Part shown: positions 13,781-20,215 of the stretch, in pieces
How positions within the stretch are numbered: the first letter of the stretch is position 1
Layout of the letters: each line of letters begins with the position of its first letter
DNA from: CAJQQY01 sp964352225
Lineage (GTDB): Bacteria; Bacteroidota; Bacteroidia; Chitinophagales; Saprospiraceae
Direction of reading: 5' to 3'
Assembly: GCA_964352225.1 (NCBI GenBank)
Contig: CAYGRM010000074.1
Coordinates: 1 to 21,497, forward strand
DNA: 21,497 bases
Notes under the pieces: model-generated
What the model saw: the letters and a program-made list of their open reading frames with translations, nothing else
Databases searched by the model: none
What the model was told of the DNA's origin: nothing
Translations under genes and position numbers: made by a program

Positions 13781-14235
13781 TGCACCGCAACCGCCAAGTT
13801 AGCCTCGCAATTTTGTTCTTGTTTCTCAGCGTGTTAGCCACAGCGCAAACGAGTTACGGAACTATACCAAATCCTCCCGATTTTGAAACGGCAATTCCTG
13901 TCAATTCAATTCCAGTTGATGAACTCGAAAATTATTATTCCTATTTGCCAGATGGTCAACATTGGATTGGTAAGAAAATCGAAAATTGGGATTCATTTTT
14001 TTCTGCAGCTGAAGAAGTCGATATCAAATTCTATTATCAGAAATCAGAAGAAGATCCTCTCATATTTGAAAATCAAATTCCTATCAAAAAATCGGAAGCT
14101 TGGTTTTTCAAAATTCAATATGTAGGCATCTTTTATGTCGTTGCTGAGATTCAAAATTGCAAAGTGATTACAAAATACATTCGATTTCCAAACGGCTCCA
14201 TGTGTCAGTATCAAAAATCGAATTGTAATACTTAA
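13777..14235 (+). CDS. Small exported hypothetical protein, 152 aa
   Basis: A signal peptide (residues 1-24, LAILFLFLSVLATAQ) follows a basic MMHRNRQ start. The mature part has VDIKFYYQKSEED, KSEAWFFKIQYVGIFYVVAE and IQNCKVITKYIRFPN, so it shares the charged-strand, W/F and G-x-F/Y-Y-V pattern of the gene before it; a distant common origin is likely. The function is unknown. Two adjacent ATGs (13777 and 13780) could serve as start, and the first gives the usual 4-base overlap. The 23-base region 13779-13801, covering the start, is the perfect complement of the candidate small RNA, so this gene is its best predicted target. Confidence 0.75.
   Translation: MMHRNRQVSLAILFLFLSVLATAQTSYGTIPNPPDFETAIPVNSIPVDELENYYSYLPDGQHWIGKKIENWDSFFSAAEEVDIKFYYQKSEEDPLIFENQIPIKKSEAWFFKIQYVGIFYVVAEIQNCKVITKYIRFPNGSMCQYQKSNCNT
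13789..13797 (+). promoter_or_regulatory. AACCGCCAA motif inside the start of the 13777 gene
   Basis: It forms part of the 23-base block 13779-13801, which is repeated in inverse at 11095-11117. It is the longest of all the motif's matches to the candidate RNA. Confidence 0.6.
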
Positions 14236-14252
14236 AACTTTTTTAACCTAGT

Positions 14253-14266
14253 CTGCCGAGAGGCAG
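14253..14266 (+). terminator. Short GNRA-loop hairpin between operon genes
   Basis: CTGCC-GAGA-GGCAG followed by GCTTTAAA. The stem is only 5 bp and the T-run is short, so it is more likely an RNA-stability or partial-termination element than a full terminator. Confidence 0.4.
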
Positions 14267-14278
14267 GCTTTAAATCGT

Positions 14279-14287
14279 AACCGCCAA
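14279..14287 (+). promoter_or_regulatory. AACCGCCAA motif before the start at 14290
   Basis: It ends 2 bases before the ATG, inside the translation initiation region. A 6-bp stem TAAATC/GATTTA would place the motif and start codon in one loop. Confidence 0.55.
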
Positions 14288-14289
14288 TT

Positions 14290-14703
14290 ATGAAAGATTT
14301 ATTTCCTTTTATATTTTCCTTCTCGCTGCTTTTCGCAACCTGTGGAACTGAAATTTCAAGTTCAGCACTTCCACTTCCAATTATCGAAAATGTGAGCGTA
14401 GATTTTGAACCTGAGCCTTATGGAAATTTGGTTCAAACTATTCCTTATCACATCGAGAAACAAAATGCTAATTCAGCTTTCATTTCTACGAAGCTTGAAA
14501 AATATCCTGATAGCTGGATTCTAAAATATTGGAGTTCAGAAGTTGAGATTTTGCATTTTGTAGAATTGAATGATTGTTCCTCAGCTTTCAATGCTCAATT
14601 TTCAAATGATACTTTGATCGTTTCTTTTTCTGATGTTCTCGAGATTCAAAACGAACTCGAAACTCAAGAACAATTGATCGGAGTTTTACAAGTTGAGATA
14701 TGA
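14290..14703 (+). CDS. Probable lipoprotein, 137 aa, unknown function
   Basis: The N-terminus MKDLFPFIFSFSLLFATCGT is a signal peptide with a cysteine at residue 18, a loose lipobox (FATC). The mature part is acidic and contains LVQTIPYHIEKQN, a W-rich stretch SWILKYWSSEVEILHFVE, and ends in strands (TLIVSFSDVLEIQN). I do not recognise a family. The stop overlaps the next start (ATGA), so it is coupled to the following lipoprotein gene. The AACCGCCAA motif sits 2 bases before the ATG. Confidence 0.7.
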   Translation: MKDLFPFIFSFSLLFATCGTEISSSALPLPIIENVSVDFEPEPYGNLVQTIPYHIEKQNANSAFISTKLEKYPDSWILKYWSSEVEILHFVELNDCSSAFNAQFSNDTLIVSFSDVLEIQNELETQEQLIGVLQVEI

Positions 14704-15119
14704 GAATCTTAATCCTATTTTTAATCCTGGTCCTTTACTCGTGTAAAGAGGATTCTGAGCCTGTGGTTTGTCCTCCTCAAATCGAAACTACCACTACAAA
14801 AACAATTGCAGGTTTTTTTATTCTCGATACAGATTACCGAATTACGAATCTTGATGAATCCATAAATCTAGTTTCTGAAAATTTAGCCATTGGATATTCT
14901 TATGGAGATGCGATTCTATTTTTCGAATCGGATGAGCTCCACTTTTCAGAATGGAGAAATATTGGAATCGGAATTCATGGAATAGAAACTCATGGAAAAT
15001 ATTCAATTCAAGAATATACGAGCCAATATTCTGAGATTCAACTGGATGACGATTTGAATAATTGGATTTATGAGAATCAGGATTCACCAATTTATTTTAA
15101 ACTAAATCTAGAAATATGA
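14700..15119 (+). CDS. Surface-type lipoprotein, 139 aa, unknown function
   Basis: MRILILFLILVLYSCKEDSE has a good lipobox (LYSC). The acidic/basic CKEDSE just after the cysteine resembles the Bacteroidota lipoprotein export signal that sends lipoproteins to the cell surface. The remainder is strand-rich and acidic (SYGDAILFFESDELHFSEWR, IGIGIHGIETHGKYSI). There is no known domain. Four-base overlaps on both sides place it in the middle of a coupled operon. Confidence 0.72.
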   Translation: MRILILFLILVLYSCKEDSEPVVCPPQIETTTTKTIAGFFILDTDYRITNLDESINLVSENLAIGYSYGDAILFFESDELHFSEWRNIGIGIHGIETHGKYSIQEYTSQYSEIQLDDDLNNWIYENQDSPIYFKLNLEI

Positions 15120-15604
15120 AATTAATATCAATGATAATTCTTTGCTGCTTTGTTTCGCTGTTTTCCTGCAGTAAAGATTCTTTTACAAACGAGATTCCAA
15201 AAGAGGAATTGAGTTTGAAGATTTCCCATACTGCGAGTCCTGATTTTGGTTGTCTAAATCAAACTTCTGGATTCGCAGATTTTCCTTTTCAATCAAATCA
15301 GATCAATGGAATTGAGTATCCATATTGTACGCCTCAACTTTGTGTTTTAATTGAGAGTTGGTTTTTCAATCCGTATTTCTCCATTTCGAGTGCTGATTTG
15401 AAAATTTGTAATTCGAGTTTTGCAACGATGAGCCATCCCAATGAATGCGGTGACTTCTCCCCTACTCAAATTACTTATTTGCAATATGCCGGAGGAACGG
15501 AAATTCAATTCCAATTTCAACAGGAGTTTTGGGTTTGCTTTAATCCTCAATTAGTTTATCCCGGAATGGATTTTCAATTGGAACATGAAATAGAATTTCT
15601 ATAA
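15116..15604 (+). CDS. Surface-type lipoprotein, 162 aa, unknown function
   Basis: MKLISMIILCCFVSLFSCSK carries the lipobox LFSC, followed by SKDSFTNE, which again suits a surface-export signal. The mature protein has several cysteines (GCLNQ, YCTPQLCVLI, KICNSS, NECGD, WVCFN) that could form disulfides, and aromatic strands. The function is unknown. It is the last gene of the operon and is followed by three hairpins, the last of them a strong terminator. Confidence 0.72.
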   Translation: MKLISMIILCCFVSLFSCSKDSFTNEIPKEELSLKISHTASPDFGCLNQTSGFADFPFQSNQINGIEYPYCTPQLCVLIESWFFNPYFSISSADLKICNSSFATMSHPNECGDFSPTQITYLQYAGGTEIQFQFQQEFWVCFNPQLVYPGMDFQLEHEIEFL

Positions 15605-15614
15605 GAACTCACCT

Positions 15615-15663
15615 TAGCCGATCTGGCTAGCGTGTCTCTAGTCGATACTTTGATAGAAGTATC
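15615..15663 (+). other. Two hairpins in the 3' region of the lipoprotein operon
   Basis: TAGCC-GATCT-GGCTA (15615-15629) and GATACTT-TGATAG-AAGTATC (15644-15663) are perfect stems between the last stop and the terminator. They may form a stable 3' end or a 3'-derived small RNA. Confidence 0.45.
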
Positions 15664-15679
15664 TTAAAAGTTGAATCGA

Positions 15680-15710
15680 GGAATTGCAGAAATGCAATTC
15701 CTTTTTTTTT
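15680..15710 (+). terminator. Strong intrinsic terminator of the exported-protein operon
   Basis: GGAATTGCA-GAAA-TGCAATTCC is a perfect 9-bp stem with a GAAA tetraloop, followed directly by nine Ts (15702-15710). Confidence 0.92.
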
Positions 15711-15783
15711 CGCAACTTTTTTTACATTTTTATTCAGATTATTATCCTAAAAATGAAATTTAAAAAGCCATTCCCCTTTAAGA

Positions 15784-15809
15784 CTTTTAGTCTTTTCTTT
15801 TAGTCTTTA
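15784..15809. repeat. 13-bp direct repeat in the AT-rich region before the iterons
   Basis: CTTTTAGTCTTTT (15784-15796) is followed directly by CTTTTAGTCTTTA (15797-15809). The gene-free stretch 15711-15879 is AT-rich and could be the melting part of the origin. No confident DnaA box was seen. Confidence 0.5.
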
Positions 15810-15879
15810 TTTTGTAGCTGCTTTTTTTCCAATTTTTTGCAATTCTGAAACCCTTGCTATTATTGACTTTGAACCTCTT

Positions 15880-16013
15880 ATGTGTAGTGTTTTAGGAATC
15901 GTCATATGTGTAGTGTTTTAGGAATCAAAACCGCTTATATGTGTAGGATTCTAGGAGTTAAATTGAGTTATATGTGTAGCTTTCTAGGAACATATGTGTA
16001 GGGAATTAGGAAT
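15880..16013 (+). promoter_or_regulatory. Plasmid replication origin: five iterons
   Basis: Five copies of a 20-base unit, consensus ATGTGTAGNNNTNTAGGAAT, begin at 15880, 15906, 15939, 15972 and 15994. ATGTGTAG is invariant, and TAGGA is kept in all. Start-to-start distances are 26, 33, 33 and 22, so four copies are spaced in multiples of 11 bases. They lie just upstream of a Rep_3-type gene, as in iteron-controlled plasmids. Confidence 0.9.
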
Positions 16014-16043
16014 CCGAAAAATAATATGAGTAAAAAAACTATT

Positions 16044-16073
16044 TCTGTTTTACACATATTGGAATTACATTTG
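16044..16073 (+). promoter_or_regulatory. rep promoter with an embedded inverted iteron half
   Basis: TCTG (16044-16047), an 18-base spacer and TACATTTG (16066-16073) fit TTTG/TAnnTTTG with one mismatch. TACACATAT (16051-16059) in the spacer is the inverse of the iteron start ATATGTGTA. Rep binding there would block its own promoter, the usual autoregulation of iteron plasmids. Confidence 0.7.
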
Positions 16074-16097
16074 TCAAAACTTAATAACTAGAGATAT

Positions 16098-17222
16098 ATG
16101 ACAACCGCCAATACTCAAATAGCTAGAATTGAAAACTCTTTTATTTTTAATGCTCAGTATAATCTTACTGCTCGTGAGCAAAAGCTAATTCTATTTCTCA
16201 TTTCTCAAATCAATCCTCAAACTCAAACTGAATTCCAAAAACAAGTTGTCTCCATTCGAGATATCGAGAAGCATTTGACAGATGGAAAAAGGAGAGGATC
16301 TATTTACTCAGAAATGAAAGTTTTGACAAAGGAAATTTCAAAAAGACAAATAGAATTTGAAGGAGTAGAGATCGAAGGAATTCAGTTGCCGGGAGTTGTA
16401 AATTGGTTCGGTTCAATTACTCCAATGAAAGATGATAAAGGAAATCTATCAATTGAATTTATTTTCTCTGAAAAGTTGAAACCGTTTTTAATTGACTTGA
16501 ATCAATATGCTAGAATCTCACTTTCTGAAACTTTGAAACTTGGTTCTGGTATTGCAATTCGTCTTTTCCAATTCTTTCGAGCGCATCGAGATAAAATGTC
16601 TCAGTATGAAAAAATAAGTTCTTTGAGTTATGAAATTGAAGAGTTGAAAAAGTTACTTGGATTAGAAGGCAAATATTCTGATGTCCGAAACTTCAAAAAA
16701 ATTATCATTAATCAAAGTATCAAACAAATCAATTCCTCAACTTCTATAAAAGTCCTCACTCCTACTTATCAAAAAACTGGTAGAAATATCACAGGTGTGA
16801 AATTCAAATTTCAAGATTCTTATAAACGAAATTCTAAAACCAATTTACTTGCAATCGAAGATTTGAGTTTCGCTGAAAATAAGAGTTTGAATCTGCTTAC
16901 TGATTTTGGAATTGAGAATGATATCGCTTTGACGTTGATTTCTAAAATTGGTAGTTCTGAGTTTCGAGGTTTTGAAGATTGGTATTTTGAAGAAGCTCTA
17001 AATTTATTCCTGGACAAAACGAATCAGACTTCTAAGAAAGGAAAAGCAGGAACTTTTGTAAAATGGTTTTTAGCAGATTTTCAAACTAATAATTTTGCTT
17101 CCATTTTGGAGAAAGTTCAAGCTAGAAAAAAGGAACTTCAAAACTCAAACCCAGAAGCTTGGAAAAATAGAATCCTTGCAAGAAATATAACAGCTTCCGA
17201 ATTTCGGAATCTGAAATTATAA
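16098..17222 (+). CDS. Rep_3-family plasmid replication initiator
   Basis: The 374-residue protein starts with IENSFIFNAQYNLTAREQKL, the typical N-terminus of the Rep_3 (RepB/RepE/Pi) family. It has the two winged-helix regions (about 15-130 and 140-245), with SGIAIRLFQFFRAHRD and TPTYQKTGRNITGVKFKFQD at the expected places. The extra C-terminal 110 residues (LLTDFGIENDIALTLISKIG onward) are common in Bacteroidota members. It binds the iterons at 15880-16013 and opens the origin. Translation starts at ATG 16098, giving MTTANTQ. AACCGCCAA lies 2 bases after the ATG, as in the DnaB-like gene, so initiator and helicase may share a post-transcriptional control. The leader is short, about 20 bases. 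Confidence 0.93.
   Translation: MTTANTQIARIENSFIFNAQYNLTAREQKLILFLISQINPQTQTEFQKQVVSIRDIEKHLTDGKRRGSIYSEMKVLTKEISKRQIEFEGVEIEGIQLPGVVNWFGSITPMKDDKGNLSIEFIFSEKLKPFLIDLNQYARISLSETLKLGSGIAIRLFQFFRAHRDKMSQYEKISSLSYEIEELKKLLGLEGKYSDVRNFKKIIINQSIKQINSSTSIKVLTPTYQKTGRNITGVKFKFQDSYKRNSKTNLLAIEDLSFAENKSLNLLTDFGIENDIALTLISKIGSSEFRGFEDWYFEEALNLFLDKTNQTSKKGKAGTFVKWFLADFQTNNFASILEKVQARKKELQNSNPEAWKNRILARNITASEFRNLKL
16103..16111 (+). promoter_or_regulatory. AACCGCCAA motif just inside rep
   Basis: It begins at the sixth base of the ORF, the same offset from the ATG as in the gene at 11328, and encodes T-A-N. Pairing of an antisense RNA here would cover the ribosome landing area and could limit copy number. 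Confidence 0.55.
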
Positions 17223-17229
17223 AAACATT

Positions 17230-17302
17230 GGTTGAAGTTTAGCACTTGTTTTAACCGCCAAGCTTGAACATTAGGAGTGCAACTTCAGCCACATTTTTTT
17301 TT
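17230..17302 (+). terminator. rep-parA intergenic terminator hairpin with AACCGCCAA in its loop
   Basis: GGTTGAAGTT (17230-17239) pairs with AACTTCAGCC (17281-17290; one G-T pair). After a 2-base bulge, GCACT (17242-17246) pairs with AGTGC (17276-17280). The 29-base loop contains AACCGCCAA (17253-17261). Nine Ts (17294-17302) follow after three bases. It can end rep transcripts before parA, and its loop could kiss the candidate RNA's loop. Confidence 0.65.
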
Positions 17303-17326
17303 CAACTTTTAAAACTAGAAACACTT

Positions 17327-17980
17327 ATGATTATTTCAGTAACAAATCTAAAAGGAGGAGTTGGCAAAACTATCGTTTCTCAAAATATTGCTGTCTGTCT
17401 CGCGATGCAAAATTATTCAGTCTGTTTAGTTGATACAGATACAAATCAAAATTCCATTTCTTGGGCAGGAATGAGAGACGAAGATTTAAGTTCGATTATT
17501 ACGGTTGGAATTACTGATCCCAAAGCCCTGACTAAAGAAGTTAAAAAGCTAGATAAGAAATTTGATTTTATTGTAATTGATGGAACTCCAAGTTTGTCTC
17601 AAATGACGACTAGAATAATTCTTCTTGCTGATTTGCTAATTATTCCAATTCTTGCAGCTGCAAACGATCTTCGAGCAATGCCACAATTCATGGATAGATT
17701 AGATGAAGCAAAAGGATTTAGAGACGAAATTCCAGCTTATTTTTTCTTGAATCAATTTCAAGCTTTTGCAACTCAAAACACCGTTGCCGAATTACTTTAT
17801 GATTTTGAAATCCCATTCTTGAAAACAAAGTTTAGAAATCGAGTTGCTTTTTCAGATGCTTGTGCAATGGGTTCTGGCGCTGCTGAATGGACAGACTCAA
17901 AAGCAAAATCAGAAGCTAATATGCTGGCTCATGAAATCCTAAATAAAATAAAAGAATTAAAACTCATTCCAAATGGCTAA
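17327..17980 (+). CDS. parA: ParA-family partition ATPase
   Basis: I start at ATG 17327, which gives MIISVTNLKGGVGKTIVSQN. The upstream TTG at 17264 would add 21 unlikely residues. The 217-residue protein has the deviant Walker A KGGVGKT (9-15), the VDTDTNQNS A' motif and the Walker B-like FIVIDGTPS. It is a short ParA without an N-terminal HTH (type Ib, ParF-like), so DNA binding and repression are expected from its partner. It moves plasmid copies over the nucleoid. Its last 8 bases overlap the start of the next gene. Confidence 0.92.
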   Translation: MIISVTNLKGGVGKTIVSQNIAVCLAMQNYSVCLVDTDTNQNSISWAGMRDEDLSSIITVGITDPKALTKEVKKLDKKFDFIVIDGTPSLSQMTTRIILLADLLIIPILAAANDLRAMPQFMDRLDEAKGFRDEIPAYFFLNQFQAFATQNTVAELLYDFEIPFLKTKFRNRVAFSDACAMGSGAAEWTDSKAKSEANMLAHEILNKIKELKLIPNG

Positions 17981-18248
17981 GAAAAAAGTAGATATAAAAT
18001 CAATGAGGAAAGGAATGGGAAATAGGAATTCAAAATCAGTTGAAGAAATTGAAGATGCGGTTTCCAAGATTCATGAAGAAGAAATTTCAAAGCCTAAACC
18101 AAAAGTTCAGAGACCAAAAATAGAATCAAAAACTAGAATTAATTTGAATATTCCAAAATCCCAACATCTGAAATTTAAAATTTGGTGTCTTGAAAATGAA
18201 ACTACGATTACAGATGAAATTTTGAAATTCATCCAGTCTAAAATTTAG
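17973..18248 (+). CDS. Small centromere-binding protein, ribbon-helix-helix (ParG-like)
   Basis: The 91-residue protein has a long basic, disordered N-terminal half (MAKKKVDIKSMRKGMGNRNS, then KPKPKVQRPK). A C-terminal ribbon-helix-helix fold follows: the strand TRINLNIPKS, helix QHLKFKIWCLENE and helix TITDEILKFIQSK. Such tails in ParG stimulate the ParF ATPase, and the RHH dimer binds short centromere boxes. The gene overlaps parA by 8 bases and is followed within 6 bases by the nine-unit array, its likely binding site. The assignment rests on size, fold pattern and position. Confidence 0.8.
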   Translation: MAKKKVDIKSMRKGMGNRNSKSVEEIEDAVSKIHEEEISKPKPKVQRPKIESKTRINLNIPKSQHLKFKIWCLENETTITDEILKFIQSKI

Positions 18249-18253
18249 AATCT

Positions 18254-18325
18254 ATACTCATTTGAGTATATGAGTACATGAGTATATACTCAAATGAGTA
18301 CATGAGTATATACTCATATGAGTAT
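18254..18325. repeat. Centromere-like array: nine contiguous 8-bp units
   Basis: From 18254 every 8 bases reads ATGAGTAT or its inverse ATACTCAT, with at most one change: inverse, direct, direct, direct, inverse, direct, direct, inverse, direct. The GAGT/ACTC core recurs at 18256, 18264 and so on to 18320 without a break in register. Contiguous short units in mixed orientation are typical of sites bound by RHH partition proteins. ACTC is also the box known for ParG of plasmid TP228. Confidence 0.88.
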
Positions 18326-18641
18326 AAAAAACGATTCTAAAGGCTTGTGTTAAAAATTTTGATAAAATGGTGTATTAATGTGATTTGATTATAATAATTC
18401 AAAATATAATACTGAAACTTCGCCAAAATGGATTTTTTCACGTATTTTCTTGTGTCACTCTAATTATTCGATTTAGTTAAATAAACACCTTGTTTTTTCA
18501 TTGTCATAACAATTCTATTGTTAAAAATTTTCCTCAGGAGGAAAAAAAAATAGAATTGAGTTTCCAGAGAAATGAAAAAAAAACTAAGTCACAAACTTAA
18601 AAGAGACACGAAATAATATTTTGAAATTTTAAAATCGAGTC
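18326..18641. other. Intergenic, 316 bp, with a nested inverted repeat (18510-18558)
   Basis: No gene is seen. CAATTCTATT (18510-18519) pairs with AATAGAATTG (18549-18558), and inside it TTTTCCTC (18528-18535) pairs with GAGGAAAA (18538-18545). It could be an attachment site for the recombinase encoded at 18642, an operator, or an attenuator. There is no good TAnnTTTG promoter; TAATATTTTG at 18615-18624 is close to it. Confidence 0.6.
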
Positions 18642-20213
18642 ATGAATCAATTATCTAGGTTTCACGAAGTCAAAGCTTTAGAAGAAAGAGATATCCAGTT
18701 CCTTTTAAAGAATTGCGATAAGCTGAGTAGAAAGAAAAGTAGAATTAAATACAAAGCAATTATTTTATTGATGCTAAGATGTGGATTAAGAGTTTCAGAA
18801 GCTTGTAACCTCCAGATGAAGCATTTTAATTTCAAAAAAGGGAAGCATGGAACCGTGATCGTGGAAAGTTTGAAAAAAGGAATCTCTGATGCTGATATTT
18901 TGAAAGCAGAAAGGAGAAAAGACAGATTTAGAACAATTCCTTTGACTTATGAAGTAATGGTTTCAGTTATAGATCAATTAGAGCAATTAAAATCAAGAGA
19001 TTCAGAGAGTTTTATATTTCCAGCATCGAGAAACTCAGAAAGAGAAGAAGGAATTTCGAGACAAGCAGTTTTTATCATGATTAAGAAACTCAGCGAAGAG
19101 AAAATTAATCCTCACAGGTTGAGACATACATTTGGAACTGATTTAGTTGATAATGGAAATGATTTGAGAACTGTACAGGATTTGATGGGACACAGACATA
19201 GAGCGACGACAGAAATATATTTGCATTCGAGAGAAAAGAGAAAAGAATCAGCCATCCAGACTTTAGATAAACCAAGTTTTTTGGAAAAGATTAAAAGGAG
19301 ATTTGCAGAAAAGAAAAGAGTTGATATTATTCCAATGGACGTAGGAACTGGATTTCATGTAGGAAGAAAAGAGGAACAAAATAGAGTAATTGATTTGGTA
19401 GAAAAGAAAGTCAATATTTTGATCACAGGAGAAGCCGGAACTGGAAAAACACATCAGCTTGAAAATATCCAATTGGAAAAGATGTGGCGAGTAGATGAAA
19501 TTTCAAAACAGGCATTGATAGGAATGTTGCTAGAACTTTGCGAAGGAGATAAAGAAGCTGTTATGCAAAAAATTGTAGATCATTCAGATGTCAAAAAAAC
19601 AATTGTCAAAGATTCGATTCCAAGACTTTGTGAAATTCTGATCAAAGTTACAGATCAATACGAATACACCATTTTAGTTGACAAAGGCGAAAGTATCACG
19701 AAACGAGGAGGACAGATTTTAGAGAACTTGAAGAATCATTTTCATTTTATCATTGCAGCTAGAGAAATCAAGATTCAACATAAAGAGTTTGTATCGAACT
19801 TTGAGAAACTAGAGTTGAAAGGATTGAATCGACCAGAAGCAACGAAATTAATTAATCTGAGTTCAGCGGATTTTATGACTAGAATTGAGGATTACGAAAG
19901 TTATAAAACTCATATCTGGAACAAGTCACTTGGGAATCCGGGAAAAGTTTTAGAATTAGTTGAAAGATTCAGAAAAGAGGGAAACATTACCAGTTCTAAA
20001 ATTCCGAGTATCGAGTTTGTAAGTGCGATGAAAGAAATAGATATGTTGTTGCCACTTTTGATTTTCATTTCTAGTTTAATGGTCCTAAGATATGTAGGAG
20101 GGGAACTGGATGAAGATAACAAAGGAGCGTTTAAATTGCTTGGAGGAAGTTTTATGCTTGTAGCTTTATTTGCAAGGTCAATGTTTACTAATGTGAAACG
20201 AAAATATGTTTAA
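18642..20213 (+). CDS. Tyrosine recombinase fused to a P-loop ATPase and two membrane helices
   Basis: The 523-residue protein begins with a recombinase catalytic domain (1-200): R50 in CGLRVSEACNL, H158 and R161 in PHRLRH, H184 in LMGHRH and Y193 in TEIYLHS. The N-terminal core-binding domain is missing. Residues 235-445 form an AAA/STAND-like ATPase: HVGRKEEQNRV, Walker A GEAGTGKT (263-270), Walker B-like YTILVDKGE (342-350), then FHFIIAAREI and GNPGKVLELVERF, a winged-helix-like end. Two hydrophobic segments (about 468-484 and 498-513) close the protein. It should cut and join DNA, perhaps gated by ATP and tethered to the membrane. The frame is continuous, so this is a true fusion in the sequence. 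The KilA-N gene starts 2 bases downstream. Confidence 0.85.
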   Translation: MNQLSRFHEVKALEERDIQFLLKNCDKLSRKKSRIKYKAIILLMLRCGLRVSEACNLQMKHFNFKKGKHGTVIVESLKKGISDADILKAERRKDRFRTIPLTYEVMVSVIDQLEQLKSRDSESFIFPASRNSEREEGISRQAVFIMIKKLSEEKINPHRLRHTFGTDLVDNGNDLRTVQDLMGHRHRATTEIYLHSREKRKESAIQTLDKPSFLEKIKRRFAEKKRVDIIPMDVGTGFHVGRKEEQNRVIDLVEKKVNILITGEAGTGKTHQLENIQLEKMWRVDEISKQALIGMLLELCEGDKEAVMQKIVDHSDVKKTIVKDSIPRLCEILIKVTDQYEYTILVDKGESITKRGGQILENLKNHFHFIIAAREIKIQHKEFVSNFEKLELKGLNRPEATKLINLSSADFMTRIEDYESYKTHIWNKSLGNPGKVLELVERFRKEGNITSSKIPSIEFVSAMKEIDMLLPLLIFISSLMVLRYVGGELDEDNKGAFKLLGGSFMLVALFARSMFTNVKRKYV

Positions 20214-20215
20214 GA

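Noticed and set aside
17264..17326. TTG start that would lengthen ParA and lie 2 bases after AACCGCCAA
   Set aside because: ParA proteins of this type begin at the strand before KGGVGKT, as ATG 17327 does, and the added residues fall in the terminator stem and T-run.
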